A stretch of 62,856 nt of DNA, taken from assembly GCA_003158855.1 (NCBI GenBank), contig PMLJ01000041.1:2653-65508 (forward strand), written 5' to 3'. The number at the start of each line of letters is the position of its first letter. The first letter of the stretch is position 1. A program made the position numbers and the translations under genes. The stretch is from Acidimicrobiaceae bacterium. GTDB lineage: Bacteria > Actinomycetota > Acidimicrobiia > Acidimicrobiales > RAAP-2. The notes beneath the pieces are model-generated. The model searched no databases, had not been told where the DNA came from, and was given only the letters and a program-made list of their open reading frames with translations. Shown here in pieces: positions 51,724 to 60,210 of the stretch.

Positions 51724-53077
51724 CGCTATCTCCCAAGTTCAAGCGACCGTGTCGGGCGAGCCGTTCGCGACGGGACGCGCGGTGATGATCGCCGCGGTCG
51801 AGCCCGGCGCCCACCTCGTCGCGCCACCACTCGAACGAGAGCGGTCCGATCGTCACGACGTCGCCGTCGCGCACACCCGCACGCGTGAGCATGCGGTCCA
51901 CGCCGAGCGCGCGCAGGCGCCTGACTATCTCGGCGAGCGCTTCATCATCGGTGAGGTCCTGGAAACGCACGGCGCGGATAGCGGGACGCCCTTCGACGAC
52001 CCACGCGTTCTGTCCATCGCGCTCGACGAAGATCTCGTCGGGCAGGGGCTTGTGGACGACGACCGTGTGGTCCAGCTGTGCGACTTCTTCTCGGCGGACC
52101 TGCAGGACGAGCCCCGCCAGTTGGGCCACGAGCTGGTCGATTCCCTCGCCGGTCACCGAGGAGATCGTGAGGATCCCCTCGAACTCGTGGGCGGCAACGT
52201 CGCCCTTCGATCCGACGACCACGCGGGGCCGCTCCAGAAGATCGGCCTGGTAGTCGCCCAGTTCACGCAGCAGGATGTCCAACTGCTCGCGGGGTCCGAT
52301 GGGCGCCAGCTCGGAGAGGTCCAGCAGCACGCAGAGAACCCGGGCTCGTTCAACGTGGCGCAAGAAGTCATGGCCGAGCCCGCGGCCGGCGGCCGCACCC
52401 TCGATGAGACCGGGGATGTCCGCCATCACGAACTCGGTGGCGTCCTGGGGACGACCCGAGCGCGCGCCGACGCGAACCACGCCGAGGTTCGGCACGAGGG
52501 TCGTGAAGGGGTAGTCAGCGATCTTCGGACGAGCCGCGGAGACGCGAGAGATCAGGGTCGACTTTCCAACGTTCGGAAACCCGATGAGCGCCACGTCCGC
52601 CTGCAGCTTCAGCTCGAGGTTGTACCAACGCTCCTGGCCGACCTCGCCCTGCTCGGCGAATGCCGGAGCGCGGCGCTGGTTCGACAGGAACCGCGCGTTG
52701 CCCTGGCCCCCGAGTCCGCCCTCGGCGGCGAGCCAACGGTCCCCCGGACCCGAGAGGTCAACGAGCAGCTCGTGCTCTTGGCTGAAGACCTGGGTGCCGA
52801 CGGGCACCGTGACCGTTATGTCCTTGCCGCCCGAGCCGTGCTGACGCTTGGAGGTGCCGTGCTGGCCGTCAGTCGCTCGACGAAAGGGGTGGTCTCGAAA
52901 GCCCAGCAGCGAGGCCTGATTGTGGTCGGCCACAATCCAGACGCTGCCGCCACGGCCGCCGTCGCCGCCGTCCGGACCGCCCTTGGCGACGTGGGCCTCG
53001 CGGCGAAAGCTCACGCAGCCCGCGCCCCCGTCACCCGCTTTGGCGTGGAGCTGGGCGGAATCGACGAAGGAAGACAC
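51710..53077 (-). CDS. obgE: Obg GTPase with atypical G4 motif
   Basis: A 50S-associated GTPase. 455 aa: a glycine-rich Obg fold (GDGGAGCVSFRRE, GGPDGGDGGRGG, GGLGGQGN), then the G domain with G1 GFPNVGKST, switch FTTLVPNLG, G3 DIPG and G5 SSVTGEG, and a C-terminal OCT domain (VEGRPAIRAVRFQDLTDDEAL). The guanine-specificity motif normally NKxD reads SKGD (Ser about residue 290). The start is GTG with AGGA five bases upstream. It belongs to the obg-proB-proA cluster. Confidence 0.94.
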   Translation of the reverse strand: MSSFVDSAQLHAKAGDGGAGCVSFRREAHVAKGGPDGGDGGRGGSVWIVADHNQASLLGFRDHPFRRATDGQHGTSKRQHGSGGKDITVTVPVGTQVFSQEHELLVDLSGPGDRWLAAEGGLGGQGNARFLSNQRRAPAFAEQGEVGQERWYNLELKLQADVALIGFPNVGKSTLISRVSAARPKIADYPFTTLVPNLGVVRVGARSGRPQDATEFVMADIPGLIEGAAAGRGLGHDFLRHVERARVLCVLLDLSELAPIGPREQLDILLRELGDYQADLLERPRVVVGSKGDVAAHEFEGILTISSVTGEGIDQLVAQLAGLVLQVRREEVAQLDHTVVVHKPLPDEIFVERDGQNAWVVEGRPAIRAVRFQDLTDDEALAEIVRRLRALGVDRMLTRAGVRDGDVVTIGPLSFEWWRDEVGAGLDRGDHHRASRRERLARHGRLNLGDSDDDT

Positions 53078-53116
53078 GCACCCATCCTACGGGTCCACTC
53101 GCAAAGGTCCCCTGGC

Positions 53117-54481
53117 TCAGCCGACGAGCTGGCCCACCGCCTCGTCAAAGACCGCCTGGTGGCGCTCCACGTGCTCGGTCCTCGTGGCGGGGCACATCAG
53201 GGCCATGTTGTGAAACGGCGTCAGCAAGACGCCGCGATTCGCCCCGAAGAGGTGCAGGTAGTCCTCGAGGAGCGGATCGGCGCTCTTCAAGGATTCGCCG
53301 CCGTTTCGAGGCGCGGGCGAGGCGAAGCGGTACTCGCAGCGCGCGCCGAGCTGGCTGATCGACCACGGCAGTCCGTTGGCGTCGATCGTTCCCCTCACGC
53401 CGTTGGCGAACATCGTCGCGAGTTCCTCCATGGGTCCGAACGCCTCGTCGGTCAGCACTTCGCCGAGGACCGCGCGCATGGCGGCGAGGCTCATGGCGTT
53501 GCCGGCCAGCGTGCCGCCCACTCCCCCGACGTCGGCGATGTCGGCCCCGCTCGACACCGCGCTAAGCACCCGCTCCGCGAGCTCCTGGCTTAGTCCGTAG
53601 GCGCCGCACGGGACCCCCCCACCGAGGGACTTGCCGATCGTGAGCGCGTCGGGGCTCAGGTTGAATCGCCTAGTGGCCCCGCCAGGACCCGCCGAGAACG
53701 TGTGGGTCTCGTCGAGGATCAACAGGGTCCCCGTGGCGTCGCACAGCGCGCGCACCCCTTCGAGGAACCCGGGCTCGGCCAGCACGATGCCGATGTTGGT
53801 GAGCGCCGGCTCGGTGAGCACCGCCGCCACGTCGCCGTGGCTGAGCTCGCGCTCGAGCGCCGCAAGGTCGTTGAACTCGACGACCCGCGTGGTGGTGGTC
53901 GGGTCGATGGCTGGCGCCACGTTGCCCGGCCGTGATGACTGGCGACCCCCTTCGTCAACCACGACGAAGGTCTCGTCGACCGAACCGTGATACGAGTAGG
54001 AGAACACGAGGATCTTCGCACGATTGGTGACGAGGCGCACGAGACGAAGCAGCCAGCGGTTCGCGTCGGTCGCGGAAAGGCTAAACGACCACTGCGCGAG
54101 GCCGAAGCGGCGCGAGAGCTCGCTCGCTACCCACTCAGCGTCCTCGGTGGGCAGCATGGTGGTCAGGCCTCCGTTGGCACCAATACGCCGGGCCATGGCC
54201 TCGATGAGCGGCTCTGGCGAATGCCCAGCCATGGCGCCGGTGTCGCCGAGGGCGAAGTCCACCAGCTCGTGACCGTCGACATCGGTAATCGTGACGCCGT
54301 GGGCGGCGGAGAAACCCAACGGGAAGCCTCCAGCCCACTTGGTCATCCAGGTCATGGGAACCCTCGCGAAGAGGTGGTTCGCGTTGTCGTGCAGCGCCCG
54401 AGAGTTCGGGTGGCGCGATTCGTAGAGGGACTGCTCTTTTTGAGTGATTTCCTTCAGTTTGAGGCGATTCAGGTAGTCCAT
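53117..54481 (-). CDS. Class III PLP aminotransferase, glutamate-semialdehyde-aminomutase-like
   Basis: 454 aa of PLP fold type I. Seen: DVDGHELVDFALGDTGAMAGHSP, SYSYHGSVDETFVV, DETHTFSAGPGGATRRFNLSPDALTIGKSLGGG with the PLP lysine in TIGKSLGGG, and a C-terminal half resembling HemL-type enzymes (GVLLTPFHNMALM). Asp-Glu-Thr-His replaces the more usual DEV/DEI at the PLP pocket. The ATG at 54481 is six bases after a TACGAT -10 box. It is monocistronic or upstream of obg. I cannot assign a substrate. Confidence 0.75.
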   Translation of the reverse strand: MDYLNRLKLKEITQKEQSLYESRHPNSRALHDNANHLFARVPMTWMTKWAGGFPLGFSAAHGVTITDVDGHELVDFALGDTGAMAGHSPEPLIEAMARRIGANGGLTTMLPTEDAEWVASELSRRFGLAQWSFSLSATDANRWLLRLVRLVTNRAKILVFSYSYHGSVDETFVVVDEGGRQSSRPGNVAPAIDPTTTTRVVEFNDLAALERELSHGDVAAVLTEPALTNIGIVLAEPGFLEGVRALCDATGTLLILDETHTFSAGPGGATRRFNLSPDALTIGKSLGGGVPCGAYGLSQELAERVLSAVSSGADIADVGGVGGTLAGNAMSLAAMRAVLGEVLTDEAFGPMEELATMFANGVRGTIDANGLPWSISQLGARCEYRFASPAPRNGGESLKSADPLLEDYLHLFGANRGVLLTPFHNMALMCPATRTEHVERHQAVFDEAVGQLVG

Positions 54482-54487
54482 TCGACC

Positions 54488-54493
54488 ATCGTA
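54488..54493 (-). promoter_or_regulatory. -10 box of the aminotransferase gene (leaderless type)
   Basis: TACGAT on the minus strand, six bases, ATG. It supports the chosen start. Confidence 0.5.
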
Positions 54494-54579
54494 CGGCACG
54501 ATATGAACTATTTTCCCGCCGCCCAGGAATTCGAAACCATTTCTCAACAGGGATTTTGAGTAGCAATAACCACTATTCC

Positions 54580-54608
54580 TTGTGAATTATTGGTAGAAAT
54601 CCCAATAT
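54580..54608 (+). promoter_or_regulatory. Possible HU promoter in an AT-rich block
   Basis: -35 TTGTGA (54580-54585), 17-base spacer, -10 CAATAT (54603-54608). The block 54541-54630 is much richer in A+T than the rest of the window, as expected for a strong promoter. The leader to the GTG would be about 75 bases. Confidence 0.45.
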
Positions 54609-54689
54609 TGCAGCGTTTTTGCGATAAAGATGGCTGCGGTTGCTGGGAACTCTCCCGGTCCGTTTCAACGAAGAGTAAGGAGTCGACCG

Positions 54690-54968
54690 GTGAACAAGGC
54701 CGAGTTGGTAGATGCAATTGTTGCCGAGAGTGGCGCGACGAAGAGCACGGTAGCTGAGGTCCTAAAGGCCTTTGAAGATGTGGTCGTGAAGAACGTTACA
54801 AAGGGTGAGAAGATCGTTCTTTCGGGCTTCCTTTCATTCGAGCGTGTAGATCGTAAGGCTCGCACCGCCCGAAACCCACAGACCGGCGAAGCCATCCAGG
54901 TGAAGGCTTCCAAGGCTCCAAAGGTTTCCATTGGCTCAACCTTCAAGAAGGCAGTCAAGGGCGTATAG
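54690..54968 (+). CDS. hup: HU-family nucleoid DNA-binding protein
   Basis: 92 aa histone-like protein: VNKAELVDAIVAESGATKST, FEDVVVKNVTKGEKIVLSGF, and the DNA-gripping arm KARTARNPQTGEAI, ending FKKAVKG. It lacks the long Lys-rich tail of mycobacterial HupB. The GTG at 54690 has AAGGAG seven bases upstream; the frame upstream of it is not coding. Codons use more A and T than its neighbours, typical for a very highly expressed gene. It is the only plus-strand gene in this stretch. Confidence 0.95.
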   Translation: MNKAELVDAIVAESGATKSTVAEVLKAFEDVVVKNVTKGEKIVLSGFLSFERVDRKARTARNPQTGEAIQVKASKAPKVSIGSTFKKAVKGV

Positions 54969-54978
54969 TCACCGCAAC

Positions 54979-55020
54979 AAACAGGAAACCCCCGGGCCTG
55001 AGCCCGGGGGTTTCCTGTTT
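54979..55020. terminator. Bidirectional terminator between HU and rpmA
   Basis: A perfect 19-bp stem (54979-54997 with 55002-55020), 4-base CTGA loop. T's flank it on both strands (TTTT ending at 55021 on plus, TTTGTTG on minus). It serves both convergent genes, ending 12 bases before the rpmA stop. Confidence 0.92.
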
Positions 55021-55032
55021 TAGGAGGAAAGC

Positions 55033-55284
55033 TCAGTCAACGAGGACGTCGACGAGCTTTCGGCCGCGTCGGAAACCAAACTTCACGGTTCCTTCAGCGA
55101 GCGCGAACAGGGTGTCATCCTTGCCAATGCCGACGTTGCGCCCCGGGTGGAACAGGGTGCCGCGCTGGCGAATGATGATGCTCCCGGTCTTCACGGCAGT
55201 TCCGTCAAAAGTCTTGACTCCGAGGCGCTGGGCATTGGAATCACGACCGTTCCTGGTAGAACCGCCACCTTTAGTCTTTGACAT
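55033..55284 (-). CDS. rpmA: 50S ribosomal protein L27
   Basis: 83 aa. [49 protein letters not shown] are diagnostic. No cleavable N-terminal extension. The ATG is 9 bases after rplU. Confidence 0.97.
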   Translation of the reverse strand: MSKTKGGGSTRNGRDSNAQRLGVKTFDGTAVKTGSIIIRQRGTLFHPGRNVGIGKDDTLFALAEGTVKFGFRRGRKLVDVLVD

Positions 55285-55293
55285 GGATACTCC

Positions 55294-55605
55294 TTATGCC
55301 TTCGCGGAGATCTTGGTGATCTCAACTGTTGAGTAGTGCTGGCGATGCCCCCAGCGCTTGCGCTGGATTGACTTGGCCTTGTAGGTCAAGGCCCGAATCT
55401 TCGGACCCTTCTCCTCGCCAATGATCTTGGCACTGACGGTGGCACCCTTTAATGCTGGACCGGCGACAACACTGTCCCCGTCGACTAGCAATACGGGCTC
55501 GAACTGGACATCGGCACCAATCTCCTCAGGGCGCAGGTCAACGCGGACTACTTGGCCCTCGGTGACGCGCTCTTGGGATGTGCCTACTCGGATAACGGCG
55601 TACAT
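55294..55605 (-). CDS. rplU: 50S ribosomal protein L21
   Basis: 103 aa. MYAVIRVGTSQERVTEGQ, VSAKIIGEEKGPKIRALTYKAKS and RWGHRQHYS identify L21. The ATG at 55605 is six bases after a TATAGA -10-like box and lacks an SD; the frame upstream is not conserved. It is followed by rpmA. Confidence 0.96.
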   Translation of the reverse strand: MYAVIRVGTSQERVTEGQVVRVDLRPEEIGADVQFEPVLLVDGDSVVAGPALKGATVSAKIIGEEKGPKIRALTYKAKSIQRKRWGHRQHYSTVEITKISAKA

Positions 55606-55611
55606 AGGGTT

Positions 55612-55617
55612 TCTATA
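55612..55617 (-). promoter_or_regulatory. -10 box of rplU-rpmA (leaderless type)
   Basis: TATAGA, six bases, ATG on the minus strand (TACTAT at 55615-55620 is an alternative reading). No SD in front of rplU. Confidence 0.4.
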
Positions 55618-55646
55618 GTAGCCGAAATGATCAGGTGGCAGTGACG

Positions 55647-57272
55647 CTACAGGCCCGTCGCGACAATGAAGCCTCGTCCGTCGCACATCGAACACACGCT
55701 CGACACCGATTCCAAGAGGCTCTCGTTGACCCTCTTTCGTGTCATTTCCACGAGCCCGAGCTCGGAGATGTCAAACACCTGGGTTCGAGTCTTGTCACGC
55801 GACAGGGCCTGGCGAAGCGCCGAGGCCACCGCCTCGCGGTTGCCCTTGGCCTCCATGTCAATGAAGTCAATGACGATGATTCCACCAATATCGCGCAGAC
55901 GGAGCTGTCGCGCAACCTCTTCGGCGGCTTCGAGGTTGTTGCGGAACACGGTCTCTTCCAGGTTCGACGTGCCGACGTTCTTGCCGGTGTTGACGTCAAC
56001 GACCGTGAGCGCCTCGGTGCGCTCGATGATCAGCGATCCACCCGACGGCAGGAATACCTTGCGGTCGAGGGCCCGGTGGAGCTGCTCGTGGACGAAGTAC
56101 CTCTCGAAGAGCGGCAGCTCCTCGGTTCCACGGTCGTAGTACTCGATGCGGTCCGCCAGTTCTGGGCTGACGGCGAGTACGTACTCGCGTACCTTCTCAT
56201 AGAGGACCATGTCGTCAATGATCACTCCGCGGTAGTCGTCGTTCAGCTCCTCACGAAGCACCCGAACCGCCAGGTCGAGGTCGCGGTACACGAGACGGGG
56301 CTGGTTCGACTTGGCGACCTCGGCCTCGATGGCGGCCCACTTCTCTGACAGCGACGTGACGTCGCGAGCAAGGTCCTCGGCGGAGACGCCTTCGGCGGCG
56401 GTGCGGATGATGATGCCGTGGCGCTCGGGCTTCACGTCGTCGATTATCTTGCGCAGGCGGCGCCGCTCACCGTCGGGCAGGCGCTTGGAGATGCCGATGG
56501 TCGACGAGTTCGGTACCAGCACCGCGAACCGCCCCGGAATCGAGACTTCCTGCGTGAGGCGCGCGCCCTTGGCGCCGATGGCGTTCTTCGTGACCTGACA
56601 AATGATGGTCTGACCGGACCTGATCATCTGTTCGATGCGCTTGCCGTTCTGGTCCACGCCCTCGACGTCTTCATTGTCAAAGGAGATGTCGCCGCGGTAC
56701 AGCACGGCGTTCTTCGGAATGCCGATGTCGATGAACGCGAGCTCCATGCCGGGCAACACGTTCTGGATACGTCCGACGTAGATGTTGCCGTCGATCTGGT
56801 TGGTCTCGTCGGCGGCCTTGGCGACGGTGTACTCGACCATGGTGCGGCCTTCGAGGGTCGCGATGTGGGTCGCCTCTTTGGTCGTGTGCACGCACATCAA
56901 GTAGCGGCCCTGGGCCCTCGTGCGACGCTCTCCCCCGCGACGCTTGCGGCTCTTGGCGCGCCCCGCGGCGTTGTCGGAACTCCCTTCGGGTGCCGACGCC
57001 TCAACGGGGGCGTCGGCGTAGCGGGTCGGCTGGGGCACTCGCTGCTGTCCGCCTTGGCTGCCTTGGCCGCCGCGACCGCGTCCGCCACGGCGTCGACGGT
57101 TCTGTCCGCCTTGGCCGCCTCCTTGAGTGTTTCCCTGGCCACCGGAGCTTGACGACTGGCTCGCCGGAGTGCTGGTCCCGGGACGAGTGTCGCCTATCTG
57201 TGGAGCGGGTCTGGTGTCGCCAATTCGGGGACTAGACGATGATGCTGACTGAGTGTTGGTTTCGTCGCTCAC
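55647..57272 (-). CDS. rng: Ribonuclease E/G
   Basis: An endoribonuclease for rRNA processing and mRNA decay. 541 aa: an N-terminal low-complexity region (Gly/Gln/Arg-rich, with RIGDTRP/QIGDTRP repeats, about 130 aa), S1 domain (NIYVGRIQNVLPGMELAFIDIG), 5'-sensor and DNase-I-like domain with metal Asp residues in VVDVNTGKN and VIDFIDM, and a zinc-link CSMCDG near the end. I chose the GTG at 57272 (SDETNTQ), with GGAG eight bases upstream. It lies upstream of rplU-rpmA, as in other actinobacteria. Confidence 0.93.
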   Translation of the reverse strand: MSDETNTQSASSSSPRIGDTRPAPQIGDTRPGTSTPASQSSSSGGQGNTQGGGQGGQNRRRRGGRGRGGQGSQGGQQRVPQPTRYADAPVEASAPEGSSDNAAGRAKSRKRRGGERRTRAQGRYLMCVHTTKEATHIATLEGRTMVEYTVAKAADETNQIDGNIYVGRIQNVLPGMELAFIDIGIPKNAVLYRGDISFDNEDVEGVDQNGKRIEQMIRSGQTIICQVTKNAIGAKGARLTQEVSIPGRFAVLVPNSSTIGISKRLPDGERRRLRKIIDDVKPERHGIIIRTAAEGVSAEDLARDVTSLSEKWAAIEAEVAKSNQPRLVYRDLDLAVRVLREELNDDYRGVIIDDMVLYEKVREYVLAVSPELADRIEYYDRGTEELPLFERYFVHEQLHRALDRKVFLPSGGSLIIERTEALTVVDVNTGKNVGTSNLEETVFRNNLEAAEEVARQLRLRDIGGIIVIDFIDMEAKGNREAVASALRQALSRDKTRTQVFDISELGLVEMTRKRVNESLLESVSSVCSMCDGRGFIVATGL

Positions 57273-57453
57273 GACGGGTACTCCTTGAGTTCTTGTAGGT
57301 GGGGTCTTGGTGCTCGGCACCATTGATGATCTTCGCGACGAACGGAGAAAAACTCGCGACGTCGACTTTGTGGAAAGAAAGGGCCTGTTGGGTCGCGACG
57401 AAAAGGACGAGGACCCAGACGGTCAATAGGGTCAATTCACTGACGTGTACCAC
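57232..57453 (-). CDS. Possible small membrane protein upstream of rng
   Basis: A 73-codon frame with GTG 57453, preceded by GAGG seven bases upstream and about 50 bases after a predicted promoter. The N-terminus holds one hydrophobic helix (LTLLTVWVLVLFVATQQAL), followed by a soluble tail. Third codon positions are GC-rich until it overlaps the first 41 bases of rng in another frame. It has no recognised family. It could instead be a long 5' leader of rng. Confidence 0.45.
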   Translation of the reverse strand: MVHVSELTLLTVWVLVLFVATQQALSFHKVDVASFSPFVAKIINGAEHQDPTYKNSRSTRRERRNQHSVSIIV

Positions 57454-57510
57454 GTTGCGTCCTCAATGCTTGCAAGAGCGGAATGCCATCGCACCGCGCT
57501 GCTGCTGCGT

Positions 57511-57539
57511 TCTTATCGCGCACTGTACATTCTGCACAA
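57511..57539 (-). promoter_or_regulatory. Promoter upstream of rng
   Basis: On the minus strand -35 TTGTGC (57534-57539), 17-base spacer, -10 ATAAGA (57511-57516). It lies in the 305-base mrdA-rng gap, giving a leader of over 200 bases to rng. RNase E in E. coli is autoregulated through a long leader, which would be worth comparing. Confidence 0.45.
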
Positions 57540-57577
57540 CTGCGCCCAACGACTCTAAGGCTACTCGGCGATTCCAC

Positions 57578-59701
57578 TCAACCCGACTTCTTCGTGCTTT
57601 TCACCGTGGTCGTGCTTGACGGAATGCTCAATATCGGCTTCAGCGAGATTGGCTTGATGGGGTGCGCAACGAGGTAGTTAAAGGCCTGCGCCACGACCGG
57701 AGCCGCCGCGTCGGCGCCGTAGCCGCCTTCGGCGACCACGCAAAGAACCACGTATTTGGGCTTGCCGACCGGACCGAAACCCACGAACCACGAGTTCGGC
57801 TCCTCGCCGACCTGATTGCTCGCCGTACCCGTCTTTCCGGCGATCGGGAACGACGACAACGAGAAGTTCGCGATGCTGTGGAATGTTCCGTAGGCCGTGC
57901 CCCTCGGGTTCTCGACCACTCCCTCGAGGCCCTGCAGGATCGGATTGCGAACACTCGCGGGCAGGCTCACGTGGCCCAGGACTCGTGGCTGGTAGCGAAC
58001 GATGACCTGGTTGTGGGCGTTGAGGACGGCGGCGGCGACCTCTGGTTCGTAGCGCGTCCCTCCGTTGGCGAACGTTGCGTAGGCGTTCGCGAGCGCAATC
58101 GGGGTGATTGCCGTCGAACCCTGACCGAAGGCCATCTCGACGTTGTCTCCGGTGTACCAGCTCACGTTCGGGTACGCCTTCGGGGCCTCGGCGTGCAGGA
58201 TCTTGCGCACGGTCGGAGAGTCCACGCGCCCTACGGTCTCATTGGGCAGGTCGATGTTGGTGTAATTGTCGAGCCCGTACGCGGTAGCCACGTTCTGGAT
58301 GGGCGTCTCGCCGTACTTGCTCTGTTGGGCCCAGAAGAGGTAGCCCAAGTTGTAGAAGTAGTAGTCCGATGACGCCGTGAGGGCGAGCGGCAAGTTGATG
58401 AGTCCCGCACCCACCGATTCGTCGTCGTGGAACACGCAGCCGTGGTACCCCTGAAGACAGCCCGGGACCTTGAACGACCCCGTGTCGTTGACGTACTTGT
58501 CAGCGGGGAACACGCCGGTCTGCAGTTCGGCGGTCGCGGAGATCATCTTGAAAGTGCTGCCCGGCGTGTAGAGGCCCTGGATCGCGTAGTTGTTGAAGGC
58601 GCCCTCTCCGAGCAGCTGATGGAAGACCTTGTTCGACAGCCCGTTCACGAACGAATTCAGGTTGAACGACGGGTAACTCGACATCGCGAGCACGTCACCG
58701 GTGTTCGGATCCATGACAATGGCGGCGCCGTTGATCGCCGGCGGCAATTTTCCATTGGTCGGATCGGGCGTCTGGCGCACGTGGAGTATGTCGCTCGCCA
58801 AGTAGCCGTCGAGCGCCTTCTGCAGACCCGTGTCGATGTTGAGCACGACCGAGTCACCCACGGTCGCCGCGGTCGTGTGGACCGAACCCAGGATGCTCCC
58901 GTAGGCGTTGACCTCGAGGGTACTCGTGCCGTCGTGGCCGCGCAGGTACTGCTCGTAGAAGGCCTCGATGCCGGTCTTTCCGATGGTGGAGTCCGTCTGG
59001 TAGTGCCGGCCCGGATTGGCCTGGATCTCCTTCTCGGTGATCGGGCCCACGTAGCCGAGGATCTGGGCGCCGACGTCGCCGCCGTTCGGGTACGAACGGG
59101 TCGACACGTCGAGCACCGACACGCCCGGGAATTCCGACGGATGCAGCTTGATGAACTCGACCTCCTTCGCGGGCGCGTTGCTGAGAATCGGGGCCGGCTG
59201 ATACGGGTCGTATTGCAGGTTGTTGAGATCGCTGTTGATCTGCTTGACGCTGAGACCCGTGAGCGAGGCGAGGGCGCCCTTGATGGGCGGATACAGCGCC
59301 GCCTCGGCCCGCGAGAGGCGTATCTCGGTGGTGGTGACGTTCGTGACGAGCGGCTTGCCCGTGCGGTCAAGGACGAGCCCGCGGCTCGCAGGAATGGTCG
59401 TGACCCGCAGCGAGTTCGAGTCAACGGCCGCCACCGACGACTTGTAGTCCAGGACCTGCAGCGTGAAGAGGCGGCCGACGATGATCAAGAAGAGCAGCAG
59501 GAAGAACCCGCCGATGACCCGCCACCGCCGCTCCGGACGGATCCGCACTTCTTCGGGCGACGCAACGAGGTCGCGGATCCCCACGGGCTTCGATTCGTTG
59601 ATCGAACGGCCGCGCCCGCGAAAAGGGTTGAGCGAGACCCATGGTCGCCAGATCCGTGAGAACCAGGACCCGGTCGGGCGGTCGCGCCACGACCCCTTCA
59701 T
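57578..59701 (-). CDS. mrdA: Penicillin-binding protein 2 (elongasome transpeptidase)
   Basis: A class B PBP cross-linking lateral-wall peptidoglycan. 707 aa: a cytoplasmic tail of about 60 residues, one helix (VIGGFFLLLFLIIVGRLFTLQVL), a dimerisation domain (ASRGLVLDRTGKPL), and the transpeptidase with SxxK in TPGSTFKM (about residue 381), SSDYYFYNLG, and KTG in AGKTGTASN (about 623). A Cys pair in VPGCLQGYHGCVF probably forms a disulphide. The ATG at 59701 overlaps the mreD stop (ATGA). No rodA follows in the window. Confidence 0.93.
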   Translation of the reverse strand: MKGSWRDRPTGSWFSRIWRPWVSLNPFRGRGRSINESKPVGIRDLVASPEEVRIRPERRWRVIGGFFLLLFLIIVGRLFTLQVLDYKSSVAAVDSNSLRVTTIPASRGLVLDRTGKPLVTNVTTTEIRLSRAEAALYPPIKGALASLTGLSVKQINSDLNNLQYDPYQPAPILSNAPAKEVEFIKLHPSEFPGVSVLDVSTRSYPNGGDVGAQILGYVGPITEKEIQANPGRHYQTDSTIGKTGIEAFYEQYLRGHDGTSTLEVNAYGSILGSVHTTAATVGDSVVLNIDTGLQKALDGYLASDILHVRQTPDPTNGKLPPAINGAAIVMDPNTGDVLAMSSYPSFNLNSFVNGLSNKVFHQLLGEGAFNNYAIQGLYTPGSTFKMISATAELQTGVFPADKYVNDTGSFKVPGCLQGYHGCVFHDDESVGAGLINLPLALTASSDYYFYNLGYLFWAQQSKYGETPIQNVATAYGLDNYTNIDLPNETVGRVDSPTVRKILHAEAPKAYPNVSWYTGDNVEMAFGQGSTAITPIALANAYATFANGGTRYEPEVAAAVLNAHNQVIVRYQPRVLGHVSLPASVRNPILQGLEGVVENPRGTAYGTFHSIANFSLSSFPIAGKTGTASNQVGEEPNSWFVGFGPVGKPKYVVLCVVAEGGYGADAAAPVVAQAFNYLVAHPIKPISLKPILSIPSSTTTVKSTKKSG

Positions 59702-60210
59702 CGCCGAGCCCGCTCTCCGAACGAGGCAACGGCCTTCGCGAGGCGCGTCATGGGCCTCGCGAGGATTGAGAAGGCGATCGCGTTCACCACGACCGACTCG
59801 AACAGGCTGCCGCGCCAGAGCGCGAAGTTCAGCGCGAAGAAGCCGCCAAACGTGTAGAGCAGCGGCGCGGCGAAGCCCCCGACGGCACCGATCAACGGCG
59901 TCACCCACATCGCCGCCGAGTCAAGGTCGCCAATCCCCTCTCGAGCGAGTCGCGAAGTGGCGTAGGCGAGGATCAGCCCGACGACCGCCGTAAGGCCGAA
60001 GGGGGTGACCGCGTGGGTGTCGAAGAGTATCCCGCCGACCAGCGCAACGACGAGCGCGAGCGAGGTGAAGCCGGCGAGCCCCATCGCGAGCGGCCAGAGC
60101 CAGACCAGCATGATCACCACGCCAGCGAAGCGCAACGAGGAGAAGACCTCCAACTGGAATGCGACGACGAAGAGCGTGACGAGCGTTGCCGGAATTAGCG
60201 CCCTCGTCAC
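59698..60210 (-). CDS. mreD: Rod-shape protein MreD
   Basis: 170 aa, about five hydrophobic helices, small integral membrane partner of MreC. The GTG at 60210 overlaps the mreC stop (GTGA) and has GGGAG eight bases upstream; the GTG at 60225 would overlap more. MreD is weakly conserved, so the call leans on position between mreC and mrdA plus topology. Confidence 0.88.
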   Translation of the reverse strand: MTRALIPATLVTLFVVAFQLEVFSSLRFAGVVIMLVWLWPLAMGLAGFTSLALVVALVGGILFDTHAVTPFGLTAVVGLILAYATSRLAREGIGDLDSAAMWVTPLIGAVGGFAAPLLYTFGGFFALNFALWRGSLFESVVVNAIAFSILARPMTRLAKAVASFGERARR

